This document shows, piece by piece, positions 24,671 through 32,412 of a DNA stretch of 64,000 bases. Origin of the DNA: Actinomycetes bacterium (GTDB taxonomy: Bacteria; Actinomycetota; Actinomycetes; Propionibacteriales; Nocardioidaceae); contig JAEWOG010000057.1 in assembly GCA_023460975.1 (NCBI GenBank), positions 1 through 64,000 on the forward strand. The letters run 5' to 3'. Under the pieces are notes generated by a model. That model was not told the DNA's origin, made no database searches, and worked only from the letters and a program-made list of their open reading frames with translations. The number at the start of each line of letters is the position of its first letter. Position 1 is the first letter of the stretch. A program made the translations under genes and the position numbers.

Positions 24671-24907
24671 ATGGCCCAGCCACGCTTCCTCACTCTCGCC
24701 GACGTGGCGGAGGTGCTCAACACGTCCAGCGCACAGGTCTACGCGCTCGTGCGTCGCGGCGATCTGCCCGCGATCAAGATCGGCGGGCGCGGCCAATGGC
24801 GGGTCGAGTCCGAGCAGCTCGAGACCTACATCTCCCGGATGTACGCCCAGACCAAGGCGTTCGTGGACGAGCACCCGTTCGTGGAGAGCGAGACCCCCGT
24901 CGACTGA
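24671..24907 (+). CDS. Small HTH protein, BldC/excisionase family
   Basis: A 78-residue DNA-binding protein with one winged HTH of MerR/excisionase type: LTLADVAEVLNTSSAQVYALV, then RRGDLPAIKIGGRGQWRVE and LETYI. The length and fold match BldC-like regulators, but it differs from Streptomyces BldC. An ATG at 24671 follows GTGGGC. It is divergent from the SAF-CpaE operon, 99 bases apart, so it may control that operon. No integrase is nearby, which argues against a true excisionase. Confidence 0.8.
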   Translation: MAQPRFLTLADVAEVLNTSSAQVYALVRRGDLPAIKIGGRGQWRVESEQLETYISRMYAQTKAFVDEHPFVESETPVD

Positions 24908-24954
24908 CGGTCCGCACTGCGGTTGACGGTCCCGCTCCCAGACGGGTGTGGCCC

Positions 24955-26457
24955 TCAGCCCACCTCTCCGTCGAGCACGACGGAGACCGTCTCTGCGGCT
25001 CCGTCCCGCTCGAAGGTCACCTCGACGGTGTCGCCCGGCTGGTGCGTACGAATCGCGACGATGAGCGCGATCCCGTCCCCCACCCGCTGGCCGCCCACCT
25101 CGGTGATGACGTCGCCCTCGCGCAGGCCAGCGCGCTGCGCCGGGCTGTCGTCGCGTACTTCCGTGAGGGTGCCGCCGCCGCTGAACTCGCTGCGGATGTC
25201 CACGCCCGCGCCAATGATCGGGTACTGCGCCTCTCCCGTACGCAGGATCTGGTCCACCGTGGTCTTCACCTGGGCGATGGGGACGGCGAAGCCGACGCCG
25301 ATGTTGCCGCCCTCCCCCGTCGCTCCGGTCGTGGCGATGGCGGAGTTGACCCCCACCACCTCGCCCGCGAGGTTGACCAGGGGGCCACCCGAGTTGCCCG
25401 GGTTGATGGCCGCATCCGTCTGGACCGCGTTCATGAAGGACGACTCGTTGTCGGCATCGCCGGTCGTGACCGGGCGGTTGAGCGCGCTGACGATCCCGCT
25501 GGTCACGGTCTGGCTCAAGCCGAGCGGGGCACCGAAGGCCACGACGGGTTCGCCGACGCGGAGCTCATGGGCGCCGCCGAGCGCGGCGGGCACCAGGTCC
25601 CCGCCCTCCACGCTGAGCAGAGCGAGGTCGTACACGGGGCTTCGGCCCACCAGCGACGCCTCGAGGCTTCGGCCCTCGTGGTCGATGACGACGATGTCCT
25701 TGCCCGAGTTGGCCGCCTGCGCGACCACGTGGTTGTTGGTGACTATGTGACCATCGGTGTCCAGGACGAAGCCGGACCCCGTCGACTCGGGCCCCGACTC
25801 GGTGACCCCCGACAGGATCTGCACCGTGCTCGGCAGCAGGGTCTCCGCCACGGCCGCGACGGAGGTGTTGCCGGCCTCCAGCGGGGCCGCCGACCGCGTG
25901 GGCACGGAGTCGAGTCCCCGGCTGGCCGACGCCGGGGAGTCGTCGACCACGTTCATGAGGGCTGCGCCCCCGGCACCGCCAGCCAGGCCGAGGCACAGAG
26001 CCAGTGCCCCGACGCCGACCCAGGCTCCGGGCGTCAACCGCGCGGAGCGTTCCGCGTGCCGTGCCCCGGCGGGTGCCGGAGAGGCAGTCGGTGGGTACGG
26101 CGCGTCGTACCCACCAGCGCCGAAGGGCTGGCCGTACGGGCCCGGAGAGGCGGCCTGGTGGGGCGGGTACGCGGCGGGCGGCGACCAGGGCGAGGAGAGC
26201 ATCTGGGTGGTCGCCGGGGGCTGCTCACTGAGGTCGATGACCTCGGTCGGCTCGTCGCTCGGCGGCACCTCGGTCGCGAGCGGGTCCGCAGGCGGACCCG
26301 ACACGGGCTCGGCTGCCGAAGCATCCAGGTCCGGAGCATGCGCGCCCAGGGCATCCGCATCGGAGGAGTCGCCCTGGGTCGGTCGTGGCCAGCCTGTCAA
26401 CGGCTGGGTCGGCTCCTCGGCGCGCGCTGGCTCGTCAGGGTGCGTGTCGTCACTCAC
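24955..26457 (-). CDS. htrA: HtrA/DegP-type membrane-anchored serine protease with PDZ domain
   Basis: A 500-residue surface protease. A disordered Pro/Ser/Thr-rich cytoplasmic part (1-143) leads to one transmembrane helix (about 144-170), then an S1C protease domain with His243 (TNNHVVAQ), Asp278 (YDLALL) and Ser356 (GNSGGPL). The PDZ domain near the end reads SPAQRAGLREGDVITEVGG. The GTG start at 26457 overlaps the anti-sigma gene by eight bases. It is the third gene of sigE-rseA-htrA, the same order as Rv1221-Rv1223 in Mycobacterium tuberculosis. It degrades misfolded envelope proteins; feedback onto RseA is known in mycobacteria. Confidence 0.93.
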   Translation of the reverse strand: MSDDTHPDEPARAEEPTQPLTGWPRPTQGDSSDADALGAHAPDLDASAAEPVSGPPADPLATEVPPSDEPTEVIDLSEQPPATTQMLSSPWSPPAAYPPHQAASPGPYGQPFGAGGYDAPYPPTASPAPAGARHAERSARLTPGAWVGVGALALCLGLAGGAGGAALMNVVDDSPASASRGLDSVPTRSAAPLEAGNTSVAAVAETLLPSTVQILSGVTESGPESTGSGFVLDTDGHIVTNNHVVAQAANSGKDIVVIDHEGRSLEASLVGRSPVYDLALLSVEGGDLVPAALGGAHELRVGEPVVAFGAPLGLSQTVTSGIVSALNRPVTTGDADNESSFMNAVQTDAAINPGNSGGPLVNLAGEVVGVNSAIATTGATGEGGNIGVGFAVPIAQVKTTVDQILRTGEAQYPIIGAGVDIRSEFSGGGTLTEVRDDSPAQRAGLREGDVITEVGGQRVGDGIALIVAIRTHQPGDTVEVTFERDGAAETVSVVLDGEVG

Positions 26458-27022
26458 TCGACCATTGTGTCCCGCTGCCCCTGAGCGAAACCACAGGTGT
26501 CGCATCCGAGGTGCTCGCCACGGCCGGAGCGCTCATCGCCACGACCAGCTCGACCATCTCCCTGGGAGTCCACGACGCCACGGAGCTGGCCCGCGAGGGG
26601 CCGCGGCGAGACGTGTCGCCGGTCGGGGTGGACGGAGACGTCACCGGGGAGGAAACGTCTGCCGCGGGAGGTCGTACGGCCGGCGGGCCTGCGTTGAGGG
26701 CGAGCATGCCGAGCACGGCGACGCCCAGCGCGCTGCCGCTCGCAGCGACCACGCCCTTGGCCATGCGCCGTTCGGGTCCCGCGGCGGGCACGGGCGCCGC
26801 CGCACAGGAGGACGACGCACGCGCCAGGGACTCCTTGAACGCACTCGACGCGCAGGCCGAGTCGAAGGACAGGCCCGCGAGGCGCGTCTTGATCCAGCCC
26901 TCTCGCTCGACGAGGTCACGGCACGGAGGGCAGACCGCCACGTGCGCCCAGCACCGCTCCTCCTCGGCCGCCGGAAGACGACCGTCAAGCAGGGCGCTCA
27001 CCTTGGATCCGAGGTGGATCAT
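26450..27022 (-). CDS. rseA: Zinc-binding anti-sigma factor, RseA-like
   Basis: A 190-residue protein with the ZAS motif H-x3-C-x2-C (His27, Cys31, Cys34 in WAHVAVCPPC). A hydrophobic segment (about 90-110, VVAASGSALGVAVLGMLALN) could be a membrane helix. The C-terminal part is low complexity. It should bind and inhibit the SigE-type factor encoded just upstream. ATG 27022 overlaps the sigE stop (ATGA). The end overlaps htrA. Thiol or phosphorylation-driven release, as for mycobacterial RseA, is an inference. Confidence 0.85.
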   Translation of the reverse strand: MIHLGSKVSALLDGRLPAAEEERCWAHVAVCPPCRDLVEREGWIKTRLAGLSFDSACASSAFKESLARASSSCAAAPVPAAGPERRMAKGVVAASGSALGVAVLGMLALNAGPPAVRPPAADVSSPVTSPSTPTGDTSRRGPSRASSVASWTPREMVELVVAMSAPAVASTSDATPVVSLRGSGTQWSSE

Positions 27023-27636
27023 GCGGAACCCTCCGCCGCTGACCCGGCCAGGGGCCCCGAGTGACGCACGCGGCCGGGCGCGGGGGCGCGGTGCGCGAGC
27101 GCGCGGCGCAGCATGGCGCGGCCGCGGTGGATGCGTGAGCGTACGGTGCCGAGCTTGGCGTCCATGATCTCGGCGATCTCCTCGTACGAGAGCCCCTCGA
27201 CGTCGCACAGCACCACGGCCGCACGGAAGTCAGCGGGGAGCGTCGCCAGCGCCGCTTCGACGTCCGCGTCGAACACCTGGTCCACGACTCCGGCCTCGGG
27301 TCCCACCGCGGCCGAGGGGAGTCGGGCCGCCCGCTCATCGCTGAGCGCGTCGAAACGAATCCGCTGGCGGCGCCGGGCGCCGTCAAGGAAGAGGTTGGTC
27401 GTGATCCGGTGGAGCCAGCCCTCGAAGGTGCCGGGCGTGTAGCGGTCCAGCGAGCGGAACACCCGGACGAAGACCTCCTGGGTGAGGTCCTCGGCGTCGT
27501 GGCGGTTGCCCGTGAGGCGGTAGGCGAGGCGGAACACGCGGTCGGAGTGCTGCTCGACGATCTCGTCCCAGGTGGGGACGTGATCCGACGCGGGCTGACC
27601 CGGCGCCGTGTGGTCGGGCGCTGCGTGATCCTCCAT
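27019..27636 (-). CDS. sigE: ECF sigma factor, SigE family
   Basis: A 205-residue ECF sigma factor of envelope stress. Region 2 is visible as DRVFRLAYRLTGNRHDAEDLTQEVFVRVFRS and WLHRITTNLFLD. Region 4 is LPADFRAAVVLCDVEGLSYEEIAEIM and GTVRSRIHRGRAMLRRAL. ATG 27636 has GAGGAG about four bases upstream. Longer in-frame starts exist (GTG at VNTLVAHHEE), as in mycobacterial sigE, which has several starts. The neighbours (rseA, htrA and the divergent O-methyltransferase) match the Rv1220c-Rv1223 order. Confidence 0.93.
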   Translation of the reverse strand: MEDHAAPDHTAPGQPASDHVPTWDEIVEQHSDRVFRLAYRLTGNRHDAEDLTQEVFVRVFRSLDRYTPGTFEGWLHRITTNLFLDGARRRQRIRFDALSDERAARLPSAAVGPEAGVVDQVFDADVEAALATLPADFRAAVVLCDVEGLSYEEIAEIMDAKLGTVRSRIHRGRAMLRRALAHRAPAPGRVRHSGPLAGSAAEGSA

Positions 27637-27854
27637 CCGCTCCTCCTCGTGGTGCGCGACGAGTGTGTTCACCGTCGTGTGCTCCTCACCGTAGGCAACG
27701 GGCCTGAGAGGACCCTGTGAACCGACCACGAAGCCCGCGGCGGCCTCGCAGGGTCCAACGGTCGAACGTCCTGCGGTGTTCCCGCCGACGCTCACGGGCG
27801 CCTGCGGGTGCGCGCCGCTTGCCGCTCTGCGCGTACGCGAGGGCTCCGGACCGC

Positions 27855-27893
27855 TAGAGTCGCCCAGAAGACCAGACCCAGGAGGGCATCATC
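27855..27893 (+). promoter_or_regulatory. Promoter -10 and Shine-Dalgarno of O-methyltransferase gene with ATC at start position
   Basis: TAGAGT at 27855-27860 fits a -10 hexamer. AGGAGGG at 27880-27886 is a near-perfect Shine-Dalgarno. Five to seven bases further the in-frame codons are ATC (27888) and ATC (27891). No ATG, GTG, TTG or CTG occurs in frame between the upstream TAG (27855) and GTG 27939. Confidence 0.6.
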
Positions 27894-27938
27894 ACCGCGC
27901 CGATCACCGCAGCCAGCTGGACCTACGCCGAGGAGTTC

Positions 27939-28541
27939 GTGGCCGAGGACGAGGTCCTCGCCGCCGCTCGGGCACGCTCCGAGGAGGTCGGCGTCGTGCC
28001 GATCAGCCCCGGCAGCGGCGCCGCGCTGCGATTCCTCGCCTCCGTGCTCGACGCGCGGGCCGTGGTGGAGGTCGGCACGGGCACGGGTGTGTCGGGCCTG
28101 TGGCTGCTGCGCGGGATGCGTTCCGACGGTGTCCTCACGACCGTCGACATCGAGGCGGAGCACCAGCGGCTCGCCAAGGAGACGTTCACCGAGGCGGGCA
28201 TCCCGGCCAACCGCGCCCGGACGATCGCGGGAGCCGGCCTCGACGTGCTGCCTCGCCTCACCGACGGGCACTACGACCTGGTCTTCTGCGACGGCGACAA
28301 GCGTGAGTACGGCGACTACCTCGCCGAGGCCCTCCGCCTGCTGCGGCCCGGCGGCGTCGTGGCGTTCGACAACGCCCTGTGGCACAACCGTGTCGCGGAC
28401 CCCGCCCAGCGCGACTCCGAGACGGTCACCATCCGCGACCTCGGGCGCACGATCCTCACGCACGAGGCGCTCGTGCCAGTCCTGCTTCCGGTCGGCGACG
28501 GGCTGCTCGCCGCACGCAAGGTGTGGGCGCCCGACGAGTGA
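27939..28541 (+). CDS. SAM-dependent O-methyltransferase (Rv1220c-like)
   Basis: A class I methyltransferase of about 200 residues: VVEVGTGTGVSGLWLLRGM is the SAM-binding loop, VLTTVDIEAEHQ motif II, and YDLVFCDGDK plus LRLLRPGGVVAFDN follow. The given start is the first standard codon (GTG), but homology to the mycobacterial orthologue begins earlier (SWTYAEEFVAEDEVLA). A strong Shine-Dalgarno sits before in-frame ATC codons at 27888/27891, so the real protein probably starts there and is 16 or 17 residues longer. The substrate is unknown. It is divergent from sigE, an arrangement kept in mycobacteria. Confidence 0.85.
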   Translation: MAEDEVLAAARARSEEVGVVPISPGSGAALRFLASVLDARAVVEVGTGTGVSGLWLLRGMRSDGVLTTVDIEAEHQRLAKETFTEAGIPANRARTIAGAGLDVLPRLTDGHYDLVFCDGDKREYGDYLAEALRLLRPGGVVAFDNALWHNRVADPAQRDSETVTIRDLGRTILTHEALVPVLLPVGDGLLAARKVWAPDE

Positions 28542-28608
28542 GCGACCGACCGACCCGCTGACGCACGTCGGCTGACCCAGCCGTACGGCCAGGGGTCGAT
28601 CAGGTCGG

Positions 28609-28668
28609 GCAGGCCAGTTGGTGCGGCAGGTCAGTTGGTGCGGCAGGTCAGTGGTGCGGCAGGTCTGG
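28609..28668 (+). repeat. Tandem 17-bp repeat over the 3' end of the YdhR-like gene
   Basis: Units GCAGG(C/T)CAGTTGGTGCG occur at 28609-28625 and 28626-28642, a 16-base unit at 28643-28658, and a partial unit to 28668. The array sits at the stop codon region of the minus-strand gene ending at 28648 and downstream of the O-methyltransferase. Confidence 0.7.
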
Positions 28669-28995
28669 GGACGTCACGAACCCGTCCCAGCCCTCGGCGA
28701 CGGCGAGGACCTCGTACGCCTCGATCAGCACGGGCGGCTGCCCCAGCATCTGCGAGATCGGCGCGTCGGCGGCGCCTGCCGTGAACGTGGCCTGGAACTG
28801 CGCCCGCTCGGTGTCCGAGGAGAAGACGTAGTCGCCCTCGAACCACTCGCCCGGGAGCATCCGCCAGGTCTTGAACCGCAGTCCGGCCATGCCGGTGAAC
28901 TTGGCGTGGGACGCGGCCGCGACGTAGTCGGCCAACTCCTGGCCGATGGAGTCAGGCGCTCCCGCCAACGACCAGCGCACGGTGAGCCCGAGCAT
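28648..28995 (-). CDS. YdhR-like small monooxygenase-fold protein
   Basis: A 115-residue protein beginning MLGLTVRWSLAGAPDSIG, with FTGMAGLRFKTWRMLPGEW and EGDYVFSSDTERAQFQATF. This ferredoxin-like pattern recalls the YdhR/ABM dimeric alpha-beta barrel family. Such proteins are often found by similarity only; enzyme activity is unproven. Start ATG 28995 overlaps the pepA stop by one base (TGATG), so it is coupled to the peptidase gene. The gene end overlaps a 17-bp tandem repeat. Confidence 0.65.
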   Translation of the reverse strand: MLGLTVRWSLAGAPDSIGQELADYVAAASHAKFTGMAGLRFKTWRMLPGEWFEGDYVFSSDTERAQFQATFTAGAADAPISQMLGQPPVLIEAYEVLAVAEGWDGFVTSPDLPHH

Positions 28996-30554
28996 CACTT
29001 CCGCCCCTTCTTGGCGCGCGGAGCCGGCACGCCGTCGAGCGGGTCGTCCGAGCCCAGCCAGGTCAGTAGCAGCCGGGGACCGAACCCGGTCGGGCCGGCC
29101 GTCCACTCGTGACGGTCGACCGGTGCCTCCGCGATGGACGCGAAGTCGACGTGCACCCACGGCACGCTGCCGGCGAAGGGAGCCAGGAAGAGGGCGGCGG
29201 TGATCGCACCCGGGCCGCCCGGCGCGTTGTCGGCGTCGGCGATCTTGGACTGGAGCTTGTCGCGGTAGACCGATGCCAGCGGCATGCGCCACACCGGCTC
29301 ACCGGAGGCCTCCGCCGCCGCCTCGACGTGCTCGGCGAGCACGTCGTGGGTGGCGAAGTAGCCCGCGGTCTGGAGCCCGAGCGCCACCTTCATCGCCCCC
29401 GTCAGGGTGGCGACGTCGACGAGCACCCGGGGGTTGATCTGCGCCACCGCGTACGCCATCGCGTCGGCCAGCACGAGGCGGCCCTCCGCGTCGGTGTTGC
29501 CGACCTCGGTGGTGCGGCCGCCGTAGTGGGTGATGACGTCTCCGGGGCGCATGGAGGCTCCCCCGACGGCGTTCTCGGCGGCGGGCACCAGGCCCACGAC
29601 CTTCACGGGACAGCCGATCGGGGTCAGTGCCGCCAGGGTGGCCAGCACTGCGGCACCGCCGCTCATGTCGCGCTTCATGGTGAGCATGCCGTCGCTCGGC
29701 TTGATGTCGAGGCCGCCGGTGTCGAAGGTGATTCCCTTGCCGACCAGAACCACCGTCGGGGTCGAGTCGTCGGCACCTGCCGGGGTGTAGTCGAGGCGGA
29801 TCAGCCGGGATTCGCTCGCGGATCCTGCGCCGACGGCGAGGATGCCGCCGAAGCCGTCCTTCTCCAGATCGGCCTGGTCCCAGACGGTGACCTCGAGGCC
29901 GTTCTCCTCGGCGATCAGGCGTGCCTGGTCGGCCAGCCATGCCGGGTTCTTGAGGTTCGAGGGAACCGTCGCGAGCGTGCGCGAGCGCCAGCCCGCACCG
30001 CCCAGCGCGATCCCCCGCGCCAGGTCCTCATCGGCGTCGGGCCCGTCGACTCCTGCGAGCACGATCCGGCCCACCGGGGTGGCCTTGGCTCCCTCGGAGC
30101 GCCAGTGGAACTCGTACGAGCCCAGCATCGCTCCCACGACCACGGCCTCCACCGCACCCTCGGTGGGCGCGGCGGCGATCGTGGTCACCACGCTGGCTCG
30201 GTCCTTGAGGGCGCGCCCCAGCGCTGCGCCGGCGCGGCGCAGGTCCGAGGTGCTCTGGGCGCCGACACCGACCAGCAGCACGAGGTCCGCGTCCGTGCCG
30301 TTGCCCGGCAGGCGGGTGATCTCCCCCGCCTTGCCGGTCGCCTCGAGGGCCCGGGCCGCGCCTGCCAGGTCGACGCCGAGCGCCTCCCCGGCCTCGGCCG
30401 AGCCCGCACCGAGGCGTGGGTCCGTCTCGCCCTCAGCGGGAGGGAGCAGCGCAAGAGCCCAGACGCCTGCCCCACCGATCTGGTGGGGCAGTGCCGGGCT
30501 CAGCGCAAACTCCGGCGGCGAGACCTGGGTGGGAAGCTGCGCCGGGTGCGTCAC
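28995..30554 (-). CDS. pepA: Leucyl aminopeptidase (M17)
   Basis: A 519-residue cytosolic metallo-aminopeptidase. The metal and active-site region reads VLVGKGITFDTGGLDIKPSDGM (Lys and Asp ligands) and NTDAEGRLVLADAMAYA (the M17 signature). The N-terminal regulatory domain is less conserved, as usual. GTG 30554 is the start, two bases after the DUF3117 gene. The set DUF3117-pepA-ydhR-like reads as one operon. The role is general peptide turnover; PepA in some bacteria also binds DNA. Confidence 0.92.
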   Translation of the reverse strand: MTHPAQLPTQVSPPEFALSPALPHQIGGAGVWALALLPPAEGETDPRLGAGSAEAGEALGVDLAGAARALEATGKAGEITRLPGNGTDADLVLLVGVGAQSTSDLRRAGAALGRALKDRASVVTTIAAAPTEGAVEAVVVGAMLGSYEFHWRSEGAKATPVGRIVLAGVDGPDADEDLARGIALGGAGWRSRTLATVPSNLKNPAWLADQARLIAEENGLEVTVWDQADLEKDGFGGILAVGAGSASESRLIRLDYTPAGADDSTPTVVLVGKGITFDTGGLDIKPSDGMLTMKRDMSGGAAVLATLAALTPIGCPVKVVGLVPAAENAVGGASMRPGDVITHYGGRTTEVGNTDAEGRLVLADAMAYAVAQINPRVLVDVATLTGAMKVALGLQTAGYFATHDVLAEHVEAAAEASGEPVWRMPLASVYRDKLQSKIADADNAPGGPGAITAALFLAPFAGSVPWVHVDFASIAEAPVDRHEWTAGPTGFGPRLLLTWLGSDDPLDGVPAPRAKKGRK

Positions 30555-30556
30555 GA

Positions 30557-30724
30557 TCAGCCGACGACATCCTTGAGGGCGTCACCGAGGGCAGCAGCCT
30601 CCTCGGCGTTGAGCTCCACGACGAGACGTCCTCCGCCCTCGAGCGGCACGCGCATGACGATGCCGCGACCCTCCTTGGTCACCTCGAGCGGTCCGTCTCC
30701 CGTGCGGGGCTTCATGGCAGCCAT
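30557..30724 (-). CDS. DUF3117 protein (55 aa)
   Basis: A very conserved actinobacterial mini-protein, MAAMKPRTGDGPLEVTKEGR and then GRLVVELNAEEAAALGDALK. It belongs to DUF3117 (Rv1211 type). The function is unknown. ATG 30724 with an upstream AGGA is chosen; a second Met follows three codons later. It sits two bases before pepA. Confidence 0.92.
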   Translation of the reverse strand: MAAMKPRTGDGPLEVTKEGRGIVMRVPLEGGGRLVVELNAEEAAALGDALKDVVG

Positions 30725-30874
30725 TCCTGGCACCTCTTCCTGTCCTGCCTGGCGGCGTGGTCGAACGGAAGCGAGCGGCTCAAGGCCGCTCGCCGATGAT
30801 TCGTTGGCCCCATTATCCCCCATGCCGGTTGTGATCGGCGCCACAGGCCCCGCCTCGAGCGGGAGGGTGGCGGA

Positions 30875-31297
30875 TCAGACGGCCGAGACGAGGTAGAGCC
30901 AGGTGAACCAGACCACCACGAGGAGCAGTCCGACGTGGCCTGCCACGGACAGGGCGAAGGCCCCGATCGGGGCTTCGTCTGCGGAGTCGCCGCTGTGCCG
31001 ACCGCGCGCCGGACGCCAGCGCGAGAGCAGCGCGAGCCCGAAGGCGGCGGTGAGCCACCAGGCGCCGATCGCGACGATGCCGAAGAGCGCGCCGCCCGCC
31101 CAACTGTCGTCCGGCGCCAGGATGAAGACCACCCAGAGCAGCACCGCCAGCAGCCCGACTCCGGAGTGGGCGGCGAGCGTCAGCCGGTTCACCGGGCGCT
31201 GACCGCCGGCGGGGCGGTCGTGGAGGCGTACGCGAGTCAGCACCACCACGACGAGCGCGAGGACGGTGCAGGTCCAGACGAAAATCAGGGTCGACAT
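30875..31297 (-). CDS. Four-helix membrane protein of unknown function
   Basis: A 140-residue protein with four hydrophobic segments: LIFVWTCTVLALVVVVLT, LAAHSGVGLLAVLLWVVFIL, ALFGIVAIGAWWLTAAFGLAL and FALSVAGHVGLLLVVVWFTW. The loops are Arg-rich on one side. Histidines sit in helices 2 and 4, so a heme or quinone role is conceivable but not shown. It lies 16 bases upstream of the DivIVA-like gene in reverse order. No family name is offered. Confidence 0.65.
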   Translation of the reverse strand: MSTLIFVWTCTVLALVVVVLTRVRLHDRPAGGQRPVNRLTLAAHSGVGLLAVLLWVVFILAPDDSWAGGALFGIVAIGAWWLTAAFGLALLSRWRPARGRHSGDSADEAPIGAFALSVAGHVGLLLVVVWFTWLYLVSAV

Positions 31298-31313
31298 CGC
31301 TCGGCAGTCTGCC

Positions 31314-31670
31314 CTACTCGGCCAACCCGGTGGAGTCCGCAGTCTCCCCCGGGCTCGCAGGCTGGCTCACTGACCGCTCAGCCGCCCGGTCCGCCGCCTC
31401 GTCTGCTGCCTCGCCTGGCGCCTCGCCTGCCGCTTGACTGTCCATCTGGTCGGCGAGCGCGCTCAGCAGCGCGTCGACGTCGGCCATCCGGTAGCCACGC
31501 GCCACGACGGGGAACCGCACCGTACGCAGCTGGTCGACGCCGATCGGGCCGCTGAGGTCGCTGGCTGGCCGGTCACGTTGCGGCGGCCCCATCACGGTGC
31601 CCCCGCCCACCGCGAGGACGACCGTCGCCACGACGACACCGACGGCCAGCGCAGCGCACAGCCAGATCAC
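31314..31670 (-). CDS. Membrane-anchored DivIVA-domain protein
   Basis: A 118-residue protein with an N-terminal transmembrane helix (WLCAALAVGVVVATVVLAV). A DivIVA-type N-terminal motif follows, LRTVRFPVVARGYRMADVDALLSAL (about 49-73), which in DivIVA/Wag31 binds membrane and partners. The last 40 residues are Glu/Ala-rich and may be disordered. Start GTG 31670 overlaps the LOG stop (GTGA). Mycobacterium has a similar short protein (Rv1209) near LOG and DUF3117. A role at the cell pole or division site is inferred. Confidence 0.75.
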   Translation of the reverse strand: MIWLCAALAVGVVVATVVLAVGGGTVMGPPQRDRPASDLSGPIGVDQLRTVRFPVVARGYRMADVDALLSALADQMDSQAAGEAPGEAADEAADRAAERSVSQPASPGETADSTGLAE

Positions 31671-32410
31671 GAGCGCCCCTGCAGGCGGTCGGGCCGGTCG
31701 TCGCGTGCGGCGACCATGAGCGCCACCGCTTCGGTGACGTCGTCGGTCACGACGAGGCGATCCATGTCCTCGGGGCTGATCTTGCCGCTGGGCAGGACGG
31801 TGTCGCGCAGCCATGCCACGAGGCCGCCCCAGTACGCCGTGCCCACCAGGACGATGGGGAACGAGGTGATCGTCTGCGTCTGGACGAGGGTGAGCGCCTC
31901 GAAGAGCTCGTCGAAGGTGCCCAGCCCTCCGGGCAGCACGATGAAGCCCTGGGAGTACTTGACGAACATCGTCTTGCGGACGAAGAAGTAGCGAAAGTTG
32001 ATGCCCTTGTCGACCCAGGCGTTGAGGCCGTTCTCGAAGGGCAGCTCGATCCCCAGGCCGATGCTCACGCCCCCGGCCTCGCTCGCGCCGCGGTTGGCGG
32101 CCTCCATCGCCCCGGGCCCGCCGCCGGTGATGACGGCGAATCCGGCTTCGGACAGCCGGCGGCCGATCTCGACGCCCTGGGCGTACTCGGCGTGGTCACT
32201 CGGCGTACGGGCCGATCCGAACACCGCGACGGCGGGGCCGGTCTCGGCGAGCGTCCCGAAGCCTTCGACGAACTCGGACTGGATCCGCATCACGCGCCAC
32301 GGGTCGGTGTGGACCCAGTCGCTGGGACCGCGCGAGTCGAGGAGGCGCTGGTCGGTGGTGCTGGTTTCGACCTGCCCTCGCTGCATGCGTACGGGGCCCT
32401 TGAACCTCAT
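31667..32410 (-). CDS. LOG-family nucleotide phosphoribohydrolase (TIGR00730)
   Basis: A Rossmann-fold enzyme of the LONELY GUY family, which cleaves cytokinin riboside 5'-monophosphate or AMP-like substrates. The hallmark motifs are GGGPGAMEAANRGA and PGGLGTFDELFEALT. Length is 247 residues from ATG 32410; a TTG two codons earlier is less likely. GGAAGGA in the end of dapE serves as Shine-Dalgarno. It sits in an operon dapE-LOG-DivIVA-like with overlapping or touching genes. The physiological substrate in bacteria is uncertain. Confidence 0.88.
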   Translation of the reverse strand: MRFKGPVRMQRGQVETSTTDQRLLDSRGPSDWVHTDPWRVMRIQSEFVEGFGTLAETGPAVAVFGSARTPSDHAEYAQGVEIGRRLSEAGFAVITGGGPGAMEAANRGASEAGGVSIGLGIELPFENGLNAWVDKGINFRYFFVRKTMFVKYSQGFIVLPGGLGTFDELFEALTLVQTQTITSFPIVLVGTAYWGGLVAWLRDTVLPSGKISPEDMDRLVVTDDVTEAVALMVAARDDRPDRLQGRS

Positions 32411-32412
32411 CC

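Noticed and set aside
24671..24907. Excisionase of an integrated element
   Set aside because: The HTH resembles excisionases, but there is no integrase, att repeat or other phage gene nearby; a BldC-like regulator fits better.
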